Below, piece after piece: positions 24,101 through 38,200 of a stretch of DNA of 64,000 bases. This DNA is from Diphasiastrum complanatum (taxonomy: Eukaryota > Streptophyta > Lycopodiopsida > Lycopodiales > Lycopodiaceae): the NCBI GenBank assembly GCA_029204225.1, contig CM055102.1, positions 4,581,520 to 4,645,519 of the forward strand. The letters are read 5' to 3'. The translations under genes were made by a program, and so were the position numbers. A model generated the notes under the pieces. That model made no database searches, had not been told where the DNA came from, and worked only from the letters and a program-made list of their open reading frames with translations. The first letter of the stretch is position 1. The number at the start of each line of letters is the position of its first letter.

Positions 24101-25410
24101 TCCAATAATAAGCTAAAAATTCAACTCTCTTCAATATCCAAATAGCACATATCGATTGCATCCACTACCAATGAGATAATATTTATAATCAAATAATGAT
24201 TGCAAGTTTATCATCGAAAATAACCAAATGTTAAAACACAATTTTTTTTTGTTAATAATTGAAAATAAGTTTTCTCAATTGTAATAATATGACATGATTA
24301 AAATATCAACGTTGTCTTTGTTGTGTACAAAAGACCATGCTAGCATATCAAAATTGAAAGGATGACTAAAAAATTGTGATACATCAAAAACATCTCGTAA
24401 TAGTTTATTACAAATTTCTTAGCTATACATTCATCAAAAACTATATATCAAAAAATAAAATCTATTCTTGGATCTAGTGGATATCTAATGGATAGTTTTT
24501 ACATATATTGTCCAATGAGTAGGTGGAACTATGTTTTGAAAACTATATTTTCAATTGCATTCATACATAAGCATTTAGCTTACTATACAATTTAGATGAA
24601 ATAAATAGAAATTTAGAAATAGAAAAAGGAGATGAAATTTCATGTTTATAAATGAAAGAGAGATCTTCAATAGTTGAGGGAAGAAGCACGATAACAATTC
24701 TAGTGTAACATTGTATTGGTGGAAGATTGGTGAAATAATTTGCAAAATCAAGCACAATAACATTTGTTTTGGGATTTTGACCTTGAAAAGAATAATTTTT
24801 TTTTGTTATTTTTTAAATGATCTATCTTTAGTCTAAAAGCATGTCTTTTTATGATCCGATTTCTAAATTATTCCATTAGAAAAAAATATTGACATCATAT
24901 CGTGACTAAAAAAGTTTACAAATTTAATAAAACCATCATATATAAACAACATTCTAAACAATTGCATGATTTTTTAGAAATCAAATTTTATAAGAGAGCT
25001 CAAAATATTTATACATAATTTTTTATTGTATAAATTTTCAAAGACTTTTCACTGGTGCCTTTCAATTTGAAATTTAATATGTTATCAATGTTCCGTTTCT
25101 TAGATGAGGAGGTTGAGGACTCACTTTCTTTATTAAAATCAAGTGATATATCTTCTTTTTAATCGACTTCCACCATTGATAACAAATCTTGTAAATTGGT
25201 CTTCTTTTGTTGATGATGAATTGAGAATGATGGGTGTCCAGATAGCCCTAGTTATTTTTTTAAAATAGACATTATTGACTTTTGTAAATAATTAGTCATT
25301 GACTAAGTTAAAATTAAATCCTAAAATATTCAGATTTGCTAGACTTAAATCATCAAACCTTGATTGATTTTTTTCGACAATCATTTTTTCATGTTCTTTG
25401 AATTTAATAT
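21130..25410. other. Intergenic, no gene recognised
   Basis: This is AT-rich sequence beyond the Mg transporter. Frames are short and of low complexity, and I recognise no domain on either strand. Confidence 0.5.
21904..21932. repeat. (GT)n(GC)n alternating purine-pyrimidine tract
   Basis: TG repeats pass through TGCG into GCGCGCGCGC. Such a run can adopt Z-DNA in principle. No nearby gene start is seen. Confidence 0.85.
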
Positions 25411-25420
25411 TACTCGTATA

Positions 25421-25540
25421 TTCTCAAAAAAAGTAATAGTTAACATGGTGTGCACCAATGGATTCACGATATTATTTGTTCATTCTCAAAAAATATTAGT
25501 TAACATGGTTTGCACCAATGGATTCATAATATTTTTGTCT
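25421..25540. repeat. Two-copy 62-bp tandem repeat
   Basis: TTCTCAAAAAA...TAGTTAACATGG..TGCACCAATGGATTCA occurs at 25421 and again at 25483 with about six differences. Confidence 0.85.
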
Positions 25541-25699
25541 AAATATTATTTTGAATAAATCTAAATACTTTTAGAATCTAAAATTGATATTTTTTTTGTT
25601 ATTTTCTCAAATAATGTAACAAGACTTTCAACATGAATTTTATTCAGATTATCACGCGTTTTAACTCGTGTCTTTCTATAAATGTTTTCAAACATATTT

Positions 25700-26180
25700 T
25701 TTAATCTAATTTTTTTTTTATATAATACAATTCACATTGTTTGTGAATTATGAAATTTCTTTCATGTTTAGATTTTTTTTTTTTGGATTTTTTTTTTTTA
25801 AATTTGACTTAGTTTTTTTTAAATTTTTTAAATTTTTTAGTCTTTTTGAGATTTTTAGTTTTTAATTTTTGGTTTTTTAATATTGTAGTTTTAAATATGA
25901 TTTTTGATTTTTGATTTGATTTATTTAATTGTTGATTTTTATTTTTTTTTAATTTTTTATGTTATAATTTTTTGATATTTTACTTTATAAAATTTTTTAG
26001 TTTTTAAAATTTTGATTTTTAGTTTTTTAAGATTTTGATCTATAGATTTAAAGTAAATTTATTTTTAATTGTAAAATTTGATTAATGATTTTTAACTTTT
26101 CTTTTTAATCTTTTGAATTTTGAATTTTAAAATTTCCTAACGATTTGATGTTTGATAATTTATTTTTTAATAAAGTAGTC
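25700..26180. repeat. T-rich low-complexity tract
   Basis: About 480 bases are dominated by runs of T broken by GATTTT/AATTTT words. No coding potential is seen. Confidence 0.85.
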
Positions 26181-26829
26181 GACTAAGTGTAACTTATATT
26201 GGAACTCTGTGTGATATCAAGTTATTGATGAATGCGAAAATCGATCGAGTTTGAATTTCTAGGAATGTTGCACTTAGTAAGTATTTTGATTTGATCAAAA
26301 GGTGTCTGTGACAACCACGTTGAGATAGCCATGAATAGAACACACATTTAGACTAGATCACTATTTATAAACTAATTAGTAGGAGTAATTTCCAATTTTT
26401 ATTGAATGCGCAAAAGTACAAAAGTTACAATGTCATTGATGTGTCACTAAAAATTTTATTTGATCACTACTACCACGCACCTGTTTCATGGCCTCATCGA
26501 ATTTCAATTTCTTATATCTATATGCATGCTAAATTGAGAGAGCAAAAAATAAAGCTTAATTTTGATTTGTATTAATAAATACAAAAAAGTCATCATTTTG
26601 TTAAGAGTCTTCATTAGTTGTGAAAGTAATAAATTACAACTTGGATCAATTTCAATGTCGGGTCGAGATAGTTGTAGTATTGAAATAGATATAGGGTGAA
26701 AATATATATTAGATCGAAAGAAGTGAGTTTGAATTCTGATTCGATCCAAAACATCGATTTAGACTTTTGATCCTATTTGACTTGATCCAAGGTCGATTTA
26801 GATTTCGATATTGAACTGGGACAATATTT

Positions 26830-29506
26830 ATTTCTACGGTTACAAGTGATGGAAGTGCAAAGTGGTGCCAGTTGGAAGCCATTGGGCAAGATAGCGGACT
26901 TGCATTGGATGAGCTGTGTGTGGGACACGCAAAGGATGAAGAATGGGTCAATGATCACACTTTGGATGCTCTTGGTAAGTGGTGGGTGTGATGATTTTGC
27001 GGTTTTGTATTCGGTAAGTCAATTTTGATCAAGTCACTGTAGCTGTGGAGCAGTGTATCAGGTTTGTCATCAGGAGATACACTTCAACTGCCAGTTTGCG
27101 TAAGTCAAGTCAATTTGCCATATCAGTATTGCATCAGGGATGTAGATTTCAGTGATGACAGGGTGTAGATCATTTGGTTTGGCCATGAAAGATCTCATAG
27201 GTTCACTTAGAGGGATATTGGCATGCACAATTATGTGAGGGACTTGATGGTGGCTTTGGAGTTCACATCTCAGTGTATTCTCAGGGAGTGGTTTGGAACC
27301 ATTCACAGAAGCTTGGAGGAATACAGCATGGGCACTACAGGGTAGATGTTCAGATCTTTGTGATGGCATTGGGATACCTGGTAGGGATAGCACTACAAGA
27401 TGACATGGGATGATCATCAAGGGGCAGCTATTTCATATTGGACTTGAGTCATTGGCACGGACAAGACTTACAGGTGGGATTCATGATGAAATCAAAATAC
27501 TGCAAACGCAAATGGACAAAGCGTGAAGCTTTGAGAGCCAGCTATAGTTTAGAGAGCTGACGAAGATCGCACCGGGTGTGATCGGAGGGCAAACACTATG
27601 ATGGGTGTTTTGCTAGCGATCTACTGTAGGGGACATTGATGGCGAGGACTTCATGGTGTGCTCATTTGAGAGCACAGGTCGACATTACAGCAGGGGACCA
27701 ATCATTGGCATTGGCATCGATGAGGAGGCATCTACCATCACGGGCATGGATAAGCTACCTATAGCTTTCATGCATTTGGCTGTATTTGCAGGAGTCTAGG
27801 CTTGGCACAGGTGTTGAAATTTCTATGGTGCAGATTCTCAGGTGGTGAGATCATGGAGAAACCTAGAGGAAGTCACTCAGAGCCATATACCTCAGTACGA
27901 TCAGGGAGACAGTAGTCTCGGGATCCTGTGAGTGGCAACTCAGGGATATGCTTGCATGGGCATGGTGTCGGGCGGCACATAGCCAGGGAGAGCGAGCAGA
28001 TGCTAAGAGCCAGGTGGAGTAGGTGATGCTTTGGAGTTCGGCTTGTCTAGTAGGATGGTGACCAGGATCGGAGACATCAGGTGAGCATAGTATGTGGATG
28101 ACGGTCCATTGGGTGGCACTCAGGGAGATGCTACAATTGCTCAGGTATGATATGTCATTTGATGTATGGACGATGTTCTTTAGCTGGTGCATCATGTGAT
28201 GACCTAGGGACGGGTCATGCCTACTTGGAGGTAGGTGGCATGGAGTGTACTTGGAGGTGGTACATATCTTGAGGGCATGGAGAGCATTACGGGGTGATGT
28301 GGATCCAGCATGCCCATGGTCGTGAGCCAGCAGGGATGGAGATGGTTGCTCAGGGAGTGACAGCTGATACTTTGGCGAGTGATCGGGTGAGCTGCATGGC
28401 CATATGCACAGTAGTCTCCAGGTTGGCGTCACATGTTATTTCTATCCATCATCTTTTGGTAAGCAGGATGTAGGGTACAGGGTTCTGGAGCTATCCTACC
28501 TGATATGCTATGGATCGTAGGTGAGTTATTCATCATGATAGTGGATCTAGTTTGCATTTGCTTTGGCTTGGACGCTATGATGGATGTTGTGGGGAGATAG
28601 GCTCCTTGGTGGGAGGCCTATATATTGGTCAAATCAGAGTTGGCAACATCAAGTATGGGAATTTGAGCCTACATGGGATGTAGGAGAGGCAGATCATCAT
28701 CAGTATCTCTGGGAGATGGGCAAGCTACTCAGGTATAGCCTATGGTGAGGTTTGTGTACATTCATTCATTGAGTCCTTGGTAGACTCTTGTGCTTGGAGC
28801 ATGGGGAATGGATGAGGATCAGCTTTCAGGACTTATTGGATAGTTGGATATGCTTGGACATGAGAGCATCTTGGTGCAGGTGCAGGCCATGGTTGAAGAC
28901 CTGATTTGGTGACCAGTGGTGTAGCAGCGGATCTACAGGTGGCACAGGTGCTGGTACGACAGGATACCACTTATGGGCAGGCCTTGGTCTGAGTCGGAGT
29001 TTTATGTGGTTGTACATTTGCTACAGTAAAACAAAGTAGTCATTTATGCTCATTGACTTTTCATTGTCTACTAGTTGTCTATCTGGTGAGGGTGCAATCT
29101 TATGGTGGCAGTAAGATTTCCTCAGGTTGAGCCTCAGCTGCTCATTTATGTCAGCTTTACAGGTTCGTACTTGTAAGTGTCTGATAGGATGTCAGCCTAG
29201 CTAGATGGAGGATGTAAGTCTCATGGTGGCGGTGAGATTTCCTCAGTTTGAGGCATGTCGCTCATGTGGTCCACTTGTGGTCAAGTTGGATTGGGGACGA
29301 GTCAGTTGGTCGAGAGTATGGTAGACTCTCTGTATGAGCATTGTGGTTGCATGATACTTTGTGAGTCAAAGCTGGTGGTTTGTTGGTGTGCTTGAGTGTG
29401 AGTCAAGTACATGGTAGCTGTGATATGCATAACATCTTTTGGACACTCCAGACGCTACTGCAATATATTGTTTTTCACTCTTATCACATTTGAGCTTAAG
29501 AGAGAG
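26830..29506 (+). other. G-rich non-coding island, possible retrotransposon internal region
   Basis: The + strand is strikingly rich in GG, TGG and CAGG words compared with the AT-rich flanks on both sides. The longest frame (27863-28432, - strand) has no recognisable domain and looks like chance openness on the C-rich strand. The island ends in a purine tract and an LTR-like segment, so it could be the decayed interior of an LTR element without genes. Confidence 0.35.
29095..29265. repeat. Imperfect direct repeat, about 45 bp, twice
   Basis: AATCTTATGGTGGCAGTAAG and AAGTCTCATGGTGGCGGTGA, each followed by ATTTCCTCAG and a GCTCAT word, start about 119 bases apart inside the G-rich island. Confidence 0.65.
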
Positions 29507-29966
29507 AGTTAGAAATCAGCTTGTGATCTGATTCATTAGTATAAGCTCTAAATGTGATGATGTAATTAGTGTATAATTTATTTGGTTTACTATATATGGT
29601 TGTGTTCGGGACGTGACCCGTTAGGATATATTGATCGGGCACTGATCCCGTAGACGGCTACTTGGGTTAGCCGGGTAGCCACACATAGGAAGAATTAGCC
29701 TGTACAGAGTTATTTACAATACTTGCTATACTTGGAGGCATGTCCCAAGTTTGTTGGTCAAATTTGGCCATCTTGGGTCCGATCTTAGTTTGACAGGTGG
29801 TAGGCCAATTTTAGGACACCTGCCTTTTCATGCAGTTTGTGAATACTCTATATGTACAGTGTTTCTTTGTAATCTATTAACTTTTGTTGTGTCATCTTTG
29901 AGAGCTTGTGAGCAGTGGCTATGGTGATTGTGTGATGTGATCTGCATACTGCACTAGATCCTAACA
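29507..29966 (+). repeat. Candidate LTR, about 460 bp
   Basis: A polypurine run (AAGAGAGAGAG, 29498-29508) precedes TTAGAAATC, and the segment ends CCTAACA at 29966, giving TTAG...CTAA ends. The last 150 bases resemble an LTR R/U5 region. It interrupts the LTR of the inverted Copia that starts at 30013, which supports an insertion edge here. The expected TG start is missing. Confidence 0.35.
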
Positions 29967-30905
29967 GAATTTCAACTATTGGATCACTACATGAGATTGA
30001 TTAAAATCTAACACTCCTCCCCACTTCATGTACTTATAAAGACTCAACATATTCGAAGATTAAACATGTTTACTTTTGATCAAAGGTGTAGTAAATGTAT
30101 TAGTTACCAAATGATCTATGTAGCAATATAATGGTTCAACCTATTTGGCATAAACTTTTTCTCTGACAAGATGAATTTTAATGTGCTTGGTTTTCAAATG
30201 AAAATGAAGATTTGAAGTCAAAGATATACAGATGAGATTGTCACAATAGATTGTTGTAGTCTTTTTCTGCATGGATGATAGACTATGCAATAGCAATCTG
30301 ATCTATATGGCTGGATTGTGTAGCTCCAATATATTGTGTCTTTGTTGAAGATAGTGAAATGGATTTTTGATTTTTGCTATTGCAAGAAATTGGTACTGCT
30401 ACAATGTAGAGGCAATATCCAAAGATTGATTTTTGGATCACCTCCCAAATCTGAGTGAATGTATCCACAGAGAACCATTGGTACAAAAATGACACCGTCA
30501 TAGCATAATGCTAAAGCTTTGCTATCTCGTATATACTTCATGACTCTTTTAAAAGCCTTCAATGTTGCATGCTTGGATTAGACATAAATTGATTGAATGT
30601 ACTCACAATGTATGCCAAGTCAGATCTTGTGCATAACATTGCATACATTAATGAACCGATTAAAAAATGGTATGGGTACTTTTATTTATCATATCCAACG
30701 CTTAAGACTTGGTTTTGGAACACGTCTTTTGAGAGTTTAATTCTAGGATTTATTGGAGAATCTACGGATTTACAATAAGATATTTTATGTTTTTGAAGTA
30801 TATTTTCTAAGTGTTTTTGCTGGCTTGAATAAACCAATTTCTTAGATCTATCTCTAGAAATTTGTATGCGAGCAAATAGTGTATTGATTAAAAATATCAC
30901 ATATC
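29967..30905 (-). mobile_element. Copia remnant: RT end, RNase H, start of 3' LTR
   Basis: On the - strand, fragments read VYSSQQKHLENILQKHKI and SVDSPINPRIKLSKD (RT end), MKAFKRVMKYIRDSKALALC and KNQKSISLSSTKTQYIGATQ (RNase H), then LVTNTFTTPL. A polypurine GGGGAGGAG (30022-30014) follows and leads into TGTTAGATTTT from 30013. The LTR is cut at 29966 by the + strand element. Several stops and frameshifts are present. Confidence 0.75.
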
Positions 30906-31960
30906 AAACTCTTTAGAGAAGTCTGATTTAGTCTTTAATAACAATTGAGTATCATAACTAAAATTTAACGAACGTCTAAAATTTAATGACCATCTATAAT
31001 GAAAAAGGAAAAAAAAAATCCTAATTAAATGCCATGGGAGAAAGAAAAAAGGCGTGGGAGGGGGGGGAGGGGGGATTGTATTGATTTAATTCCCCCCTCT
31101 TTCTATGAAGTTCTAAAAAAAAACCAATCCCCTCATTTTCTCCCAAATCATCTATTTCCTTCTCCTCTCACAATAAATGTTTTTTTTCTCAATTTATGAT
31201 GTTAATTGTAAAAAACTTTGCCCCACATCCCGCTTTAATTTTGAATTTTTTCAATGTATCCTCTCACATTCTTTATTCTACCTTTTTTTGGCATTTATAA
31301 TTTAAAAAATGTTAGTTGTAGGACATGTGTTCATGAAGGTTCTTTTTAACATTGGTAAATCCTTGATGAAACATTCAACCTAGTCATTTAAAAGATTGAA
31401 ACATCCCACAGATTCCACTTTCAATGATGAATTGCAAGCACAATCACAATATCCTTCTCACTACATTTTTGCATGCAATTTGAGCAACCATTCCAAAATT
31501 ATTTCTATTTTCATTCCTAAAATTTTTTCTTGTAATTCAAGACATTTCAAATTATTTAACTCTTCACAGCCGTTAATAAATAGGTTCCTTTGAGTACATT
31601 ACTGTGCATGGTTTTATACACTGCCTGAAAGCGAGGCCTGAATCACTCAACCACTTACAGGCTAAGGCGCATGCAGAATGCCACCATCCTTTAGCTTGAA
31701 GTCATAGAGCATGCTGCATTCCTTGAAGGTAGTACAGCTTTGTATCAATTAGTACAAGTATCAAAACTGGGTTGACCAAGTTGTTCATTACATGCTAACG
31801 ATGAATCCATTCGTGACTATCGAACAGCATCAAAGTATTTCTTTTAGATTGAGGTACTACAGGTTTTGAAGTAAATTTAGCGTTTGTAGAGGTTGTACAA
31901 TCCAACCGTAACATTTCAAAGAGTCTCATCGCATCTGTTCACAGCACACGCATTTCAGAA
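30906..31960. other. 3' flank of the MADS gene, no gene recognised
   Basis: This is AT-rich sequence with a poly-G/poly-C pair (GGGAGGGGGGGGAGGGGGG near 31058-31075, CCCCCC near 31092). Poly(A) signals for the - strand gene could lie here but none stands out. Confidence 0.4.
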
Positions 31961-31963
31961 AGT

Positions 31964-32083
<120 letters not shown>

Positions 32084-32202
32084 TGTTTTGATGCAATGAA
32101 ACATTTGTAGGCTAGCTGAGCTGGATATGCTTGAATTTCGTGCTCAGGTGCTATAAGCGTTCTTTGCTGGAAAAATCATAACCTATTGAAGACCCTTGAA
32201 GA

Positions 32203-35200
32203 TCATAACCGAAAACAACAGACCTGAGGAGGGAAAAATTGGTTCGCAAGCTGCATTGTCATTTGTCCTCCGTCATAGGGTGCCCAGGTTTGTCCGAGTC
32301 CTTCACTTGATCCCAAATTAGCCATTTCTTGAGATCCTTCTCCCTGACCACCCGAGCCACTAGCCTCTGAAGGGTATCCATGGGATCCAAGCCTCATATC
32401 CACGCTTCCAGTTTTGTCATCCAAAAAGCCATCTAAACCGACAATATGATTTTCCCGCTTAATGCTAGGCCTTTGCTGTGGATTTGAATCTGGCTGGCTT
32501 ACATTGGATGACATTTGCAATTGTCTTGCTTGCGAAGCATATTGGTTGAAAAACGAACCAGTCTGACCTTCAGCAGCGTCTTCTGGCCCCCTTAACAAAA
32601 CATGAAGCTCTGTTGTTACTGGACGATATCTGGAAGCTTACATGCAACTAGAAAGATTTCAAACCAGTTCGTCAAACCCTATTATTTCTTCTAAGGACCG
32701 ACTAGAATGGCCGATCCATGATCTGTCTACCTTTAAGAAAGACATAATTGCAAAACACAGGGTGGCGATAGGGCCTAGGCGGCATGTTGGTTGCATTGGC
32801 AAACCATTGCTGGTAGCTCTGCAGGTGTGTGCAGGCTGCCAATAATTTGCCAATGCAGCCACCACGCCCCCGTATCCTTACTCCAGAGTCTAAACTGCAA
32901 ATTCCTAGTTCTTCGTACGGTCACCGGTGTACCTGATCTGAGAAGCAGAAAGTACAGATCCTGCAGGAAGCTCCAGAAAGTTTAATAAGCTTGTCTGCGG
33001 GTCTCTTTGTGTCCAATGGCTATAAGAAGGGCCAACCGCTTCGCTTATACTTGCCATGCGGGATTGCAGCGCATAAGGCTACGCATGGGAAGATATAAAA
33101 CAAAGAATTAGCACATTAATTTCACAGCTAAGCGTCCAAGTAGCTGTAAAGAACTGAAGTCAAAAAGGTCCTAAGGGTACAAAATAGAGTTTGGAGATGC
33201 ACTCATTTGACAGCAGGAGGCCATATGTTGGAGTCTAGATGCCGGGCACTACTCAAACCAACCCTTAGGAACTTAGTTAATGAACTCTTTCATGAAGCTC
33301 ATACCTCATGTGCGTTGAAGGACACGAGCTGACTGCTATCGAAATGCTGTAAGAGCAAAATAACTCATAAGCGGAAATAAACAGTGATCATTTCAGATTA
33401 ACATGAGAACACAAACTGTAGGAGAATAAACACATAGGGAATTTTGTTATACCTGTCTTAATTTTGAATATCCTGAATTTTGGACTTCTTGCTGCAAGCC
33501 AAAGTTTTGCACTGATCGTTACGTTCGTAGTCATTATTATGCAGGATTGACGAATAACACCTATTCTTTTATGCAAAGACATCTAGCAGAAATTACTTAT
33601 TTTGCAGCTAGTCTGGCAATACCGTGAGTTTAGAATGCATTGTTATAAAAGTGTTCGTTTTAGGGGCCTCACTGAGAATGGAAACGTTTACCTTCCGGTT
33701 ACGAACTTTGTTGAGTGCAAACTGCAGCTCTTCCTCAAACATCGAGAGCTGAGAAATCGAATTCATTGATTCTATATCCTCTCCCTGATACCAACTGCAT
33801 CGTTCGAAGTATGTGAGAGAGAGAGAGAGAGAATGAATTTCAAACGCATCCGAAACAGTGGAGTAGTTTCTATGAACGTTTGTCGTTGTAAAACTTAAAT
33901 GGATGTATCGACCTCGTTTCTTTACCCATTGTTTAGAGAGGGTTACAACACAAAAGGGGCGTGCCACATTAACAAGCCTAGAAACTCCTGTTGTTTTAAT
34001 AATACTCAGTGGATGAGTAATCTACGTAACTAACATAGGACTAGATCGTTAGGATATGAAATCAGACCACATTACACCATAAACTAAGCGTTCCGCGTAC
34101 ATCAATCAAGAAAGAATGTACACCAAAGAACATATTTAACGATCCGGAGAAGATTGAAGAAAACAACAGCAAACTAACATCGATAGACAAGCGAGCCGCA
34201 TGTAGTTGTGGCACAAATTCTCAACCTTAAAAGCAGAAACTCTACAACACACACACTCTCTCACGCGCGTGCGCGGCAACACTTCTATGACGAGCTGGTC
34301 CGTATGTTAGCCAATTTAGGTAACTAAACTGCTCCTTATAAATTCGTGAGTTGATAGCGTTGAAAAGTTTCCGTATCACATGTAACTAATCTATCTTTCC
34401 TTCATGCTTGTATTATCCTAAGTAGGCAGGTCTTGGATTACACTTCCTTTAGCCCTAGAAAACTCTTTCCCTTGTATGCATTCAAACATGCTTTGAAATC
34501 TGAATCTAATACAAGTTTTAAGTGCACGTGTTTGTCATTTATAAAGTTTTTTTGCTTGGATCTATGATGGCGTACTAATTTTTTTGTAAGATCTTTCGCT
34601 GATACCGGTGAGTTATCTCAATTTGCTTGGTACTAGCATAAAATCCAGGATCAAGTGTAGCATTACGGAGCTCACGGTTGTAACAAAATAAGACTGTAAA
34701 GTGATCTCGTGGGTCTTGGATCTGTTTAGCAGCTTTCTCAACCATACTACCTCCTTTGAAGCTTGGGAGGTGGTGATATAGTAGGCTTATGTTGGTGACA
34801 CATTCAGTGATCTTTGCTTTCTATTATTCAAGAAGACCATGTCTTTTGTAAGAAAAAACAATAGCAAAAAGACTATGATCTACATACAACCACCCCACCC
34901 CACACCATCCGCCTCTCAAAAAAAAAGAAGCAAATTTGTATCTTTTCATCTGCTGATCATATCTCCGTGACACTGACCAACGTGCTTGTAATATACTTGA
35001 GTTACATATCAACCCTTTTGCTTGCCTTTAAATGTGCTGGTGATATTGATGAAGTCATATCCTTCAATGTTATACATAGATCGGGCGTGGACTCTTGGCA
35101 TTGTCCTAACACACTTTACATAATTTAGATAATCTGATTGCCATGTCCAATCATCTACATCACCACATCAGCCAAATTCAAATTGAGCAACCTGCACTTA

Positions 35201-38200
35201 TCTCTAGAGTACTTATGGGATAAAGCCGATTCCACTATAGCTTACATTTTTAGCAGATGTTCAACTAAAGGCCTCTCAAGTAAAATACATTATGAAGTTT
35301 GGATAGGCTCCAAACCATCATTGAAAAATCTTAGATGGTCAGATGCATTGCCTATGTGCAGATATTGAAGGAGACCAAAATGTTGGAAACGGTGAACTCA
35401 TGCAACCATTTCCCAGCATTCCCCGAAGTGGTCGAAGTCGAAGTCAACGACATTGAAGTGACCGACAAGAGCCCTTGCAACCAAAGTCGAAGCTGAAGTC
35501 AAAGTCACCGAAGTCATCGATATCGATGACCGATGAAGGCTCATGCACCATTAACCCAAGACGAAGTACTCGAGGCATCCAAAGTCAAAGTACCCGAAGT
35601 GCATGACATCAAAGTGACCAACAAGTCCGAAGTCAAAGTCACCGAAGTCGAAGTACCCGACGTGCTGAAGACGGCAGACCTCGTGCAAAACCAAAAGTCG
35701 GACAAGCCGAGTTAGCGGATTGTAGCTCGACAAGCGTTAAGGCATTGTACTATCACGCTCAGCTGCCAAAGTGACATTATCAGAGGGATGGCTAACCAAT
35801 AGATTAGCATCTCTTACAATGCCTAGTTAATCTATCTTGTAATCTCACATCGTAGGACATAAGTACAGGCTAGAATTAAAAGACAAAATAAAGGGAAATG
35901 AAAAATCTGCAAGTAGCCAAACATAGCATTGTAAGAGGAGCCAACGAGCGAGACACTGAAAGACTCACTCTGAAGCAAAGCTAAATACAAAATACTTTCT
36001 GTTCTTTCACCTTTGATTGTTGCGTTACATTTCTTAAAATCGACAAGAGTGCACACACAACCTACAAGGTACATAGATGAGTCTGCCTATTATTTAATTC
36101 AAGAATCACGATGAAGTGACTCAACCAATTAGACTCGGCTCTAGAGAAAAGTGATAGATAGAGAGTACACCTCTGTGATCAAGAACTAGACATGGCCTAT
36201 AGTTGTATTGCCTGCTAGCATAAATCCAATTGATTCCAAATGGATCTTTAACATTAAATAGAAAGTAGATGGGAGTATCAATCGAAGAAAAGCTCGACTA
36301 CTAGCACGTGGATCTTCTCAATATCTACTACAATGAGACTTTTAGTCTTGTAGTTCAATCAAAACTCTTATGTCGTATGATGTTATAGCTAATCTAGAAA
36401 TACATTAGCTTGATGTATATACAATCTATATGAACGGAATACTCAAAGAAGACATCTACATGATGTAGCCTGAGAATTATGTGCTCAACGGTAAAAAAAA
36501 ATCATGTACGGCCTAAGATTGTCAAAAGACTAGTGTCCTCAGAGAAAGGAGGAGCAGGAGCAGATGAGAGTATACCCATACCATTCGATCTTAGGTACTC
36601 TCACATATGCAGTGGTCTAACTAGACCTAATATAGCTTTTGTAGTCAACTCCTTAAGCCAATTCATGGCTAATCTTGGAATGATCCATACAATCATGAGA
36701 TACATTCAAGCTACGAAGGACCAATGCATATGCTATGGAAGAGTTGACATCAACAAACACCCTCTCAATGGATATACAGATGCAAGTTGGGTGAGAGATT
36801 AGACACTCGTAAATCCACATCTAGATTTATGTTCTTCCTCAACAACGGTCCTATCTCATGGAACAATCATAAGAAAACCTCTATAACTCTTTTATCTACA
36901 TAATTAGAGTATCTTGTTGCTTATCAAGCTACTAAAGAAGAAATATGATTGAGAAATTTTTTATCGGACATTTGTTTGAAACCACATGCTTCGACAATAG
37001 TCTTATGTAATAATCAAAGTGCAATTGTCTTATCGGCTAACTCTAGATTTCATTTTAGGAGTAAGCACATTGAAATTAAATATCATTATGTCAGGAGTAA
37101 TATTCTCAACAAAGAGTTAAGCCTGAAGATCAAGGCATTCATCGTTCCAGATTAAGGGGGAGGTGTTGGATTTATTCCTCTCCCTAATCCAACATGGCAT
37201 TGGCATCATGGCACTAACCAAGGAATACACATGGCACAATGCATGGGCTCTATAGCCATGACATGCATGACATTTAGTCAAAGCTCTTTTATTACTTATG
37301 AGCCGTTGAATAAAATAGAAATCATCAATGGAGACAAGAAAAAAAAATCAATGCCAAAGGAAAGGGGTATGAGCTGAAAAGAAAAGAATGACCATCTTGA
37401 GAGGGATGTTGCTTGCATATGGAAAAATTGGCTAAGAATATTTTCTTTGTGAAATGTGTGAAGGTTCTTGGCTTGGAAGTTAGATTCATGGAGGGCATGC
37501 ATGCAATTGAGATAGAAGGGCAAGTGTTGGCAACATGCCTAAAGAAAGATAAACAACCTTTTTCACATATGAGGTGGGATGTAGTATATCATGTTTCTTG
37601 TGTGGCCCATGGAGTGACTCAAAACAATATACTATGGAAAAAACAAATGACATATTTTGAAATGGGAACCAGCTTCAAAGATTGGCAAAGAAACATATGC
37701 CAAAGGGCTCTAAATTTGATAAAGACATAGATTGTGATAGTTGTGACACATGTATATATGAAAAACATCATAAAGTGTTAGTTCTGAGGACTAGGAGAGC
37801 AAAGCACAAAACCTCTTGATCGTGTGCATTCTAATGTATGTCGACCAATAGAAGCAACATCATTAAGTTTTCTGTTTTCATTGACGACCACACAAGAAGG
37901 GTGTGTAGATGCCTCCTAAGGCAAAAGAGTCAAGTCTTGGACTCCTTCAAAGCATTCAAGCAACAAGAGAAACTAAATGTTGGTTAATAATCTAGAATAT
38001 TGTGATCTTACATTGTATATAAGTAAGGACTTTAATTCTTACTACATCAATTAGGACAAATTCATAGTTCCTTATATCCCCCACTTGAATGGGATTGTAG
38101 AGAGAAAAATTGAATTAGTAAATGGTATGTTTTATGTTGCATGGTAGGGACTTTCCCGAAATCTATGGGCCAACATATATGCACACTATGTATTTCCTTG

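Noticed and set aside
27863-28432. 189-residue - strand ORF
   Set aside because: It lies on the C-rich strand of a skewed region, is rich in His, Ser, Cys and Pro, has no domain and no exon signals. Chance openness.
32101-32182. An extra MADS exon after CAG|GT at 32224, starting after TTTTTCCAG near 32173
   Set aside because: The frame would run from QRTLIAPEHE into the CA microsatellite without a clear stop. The short read-through to TGA at 32203 is simpler, though not excluded.
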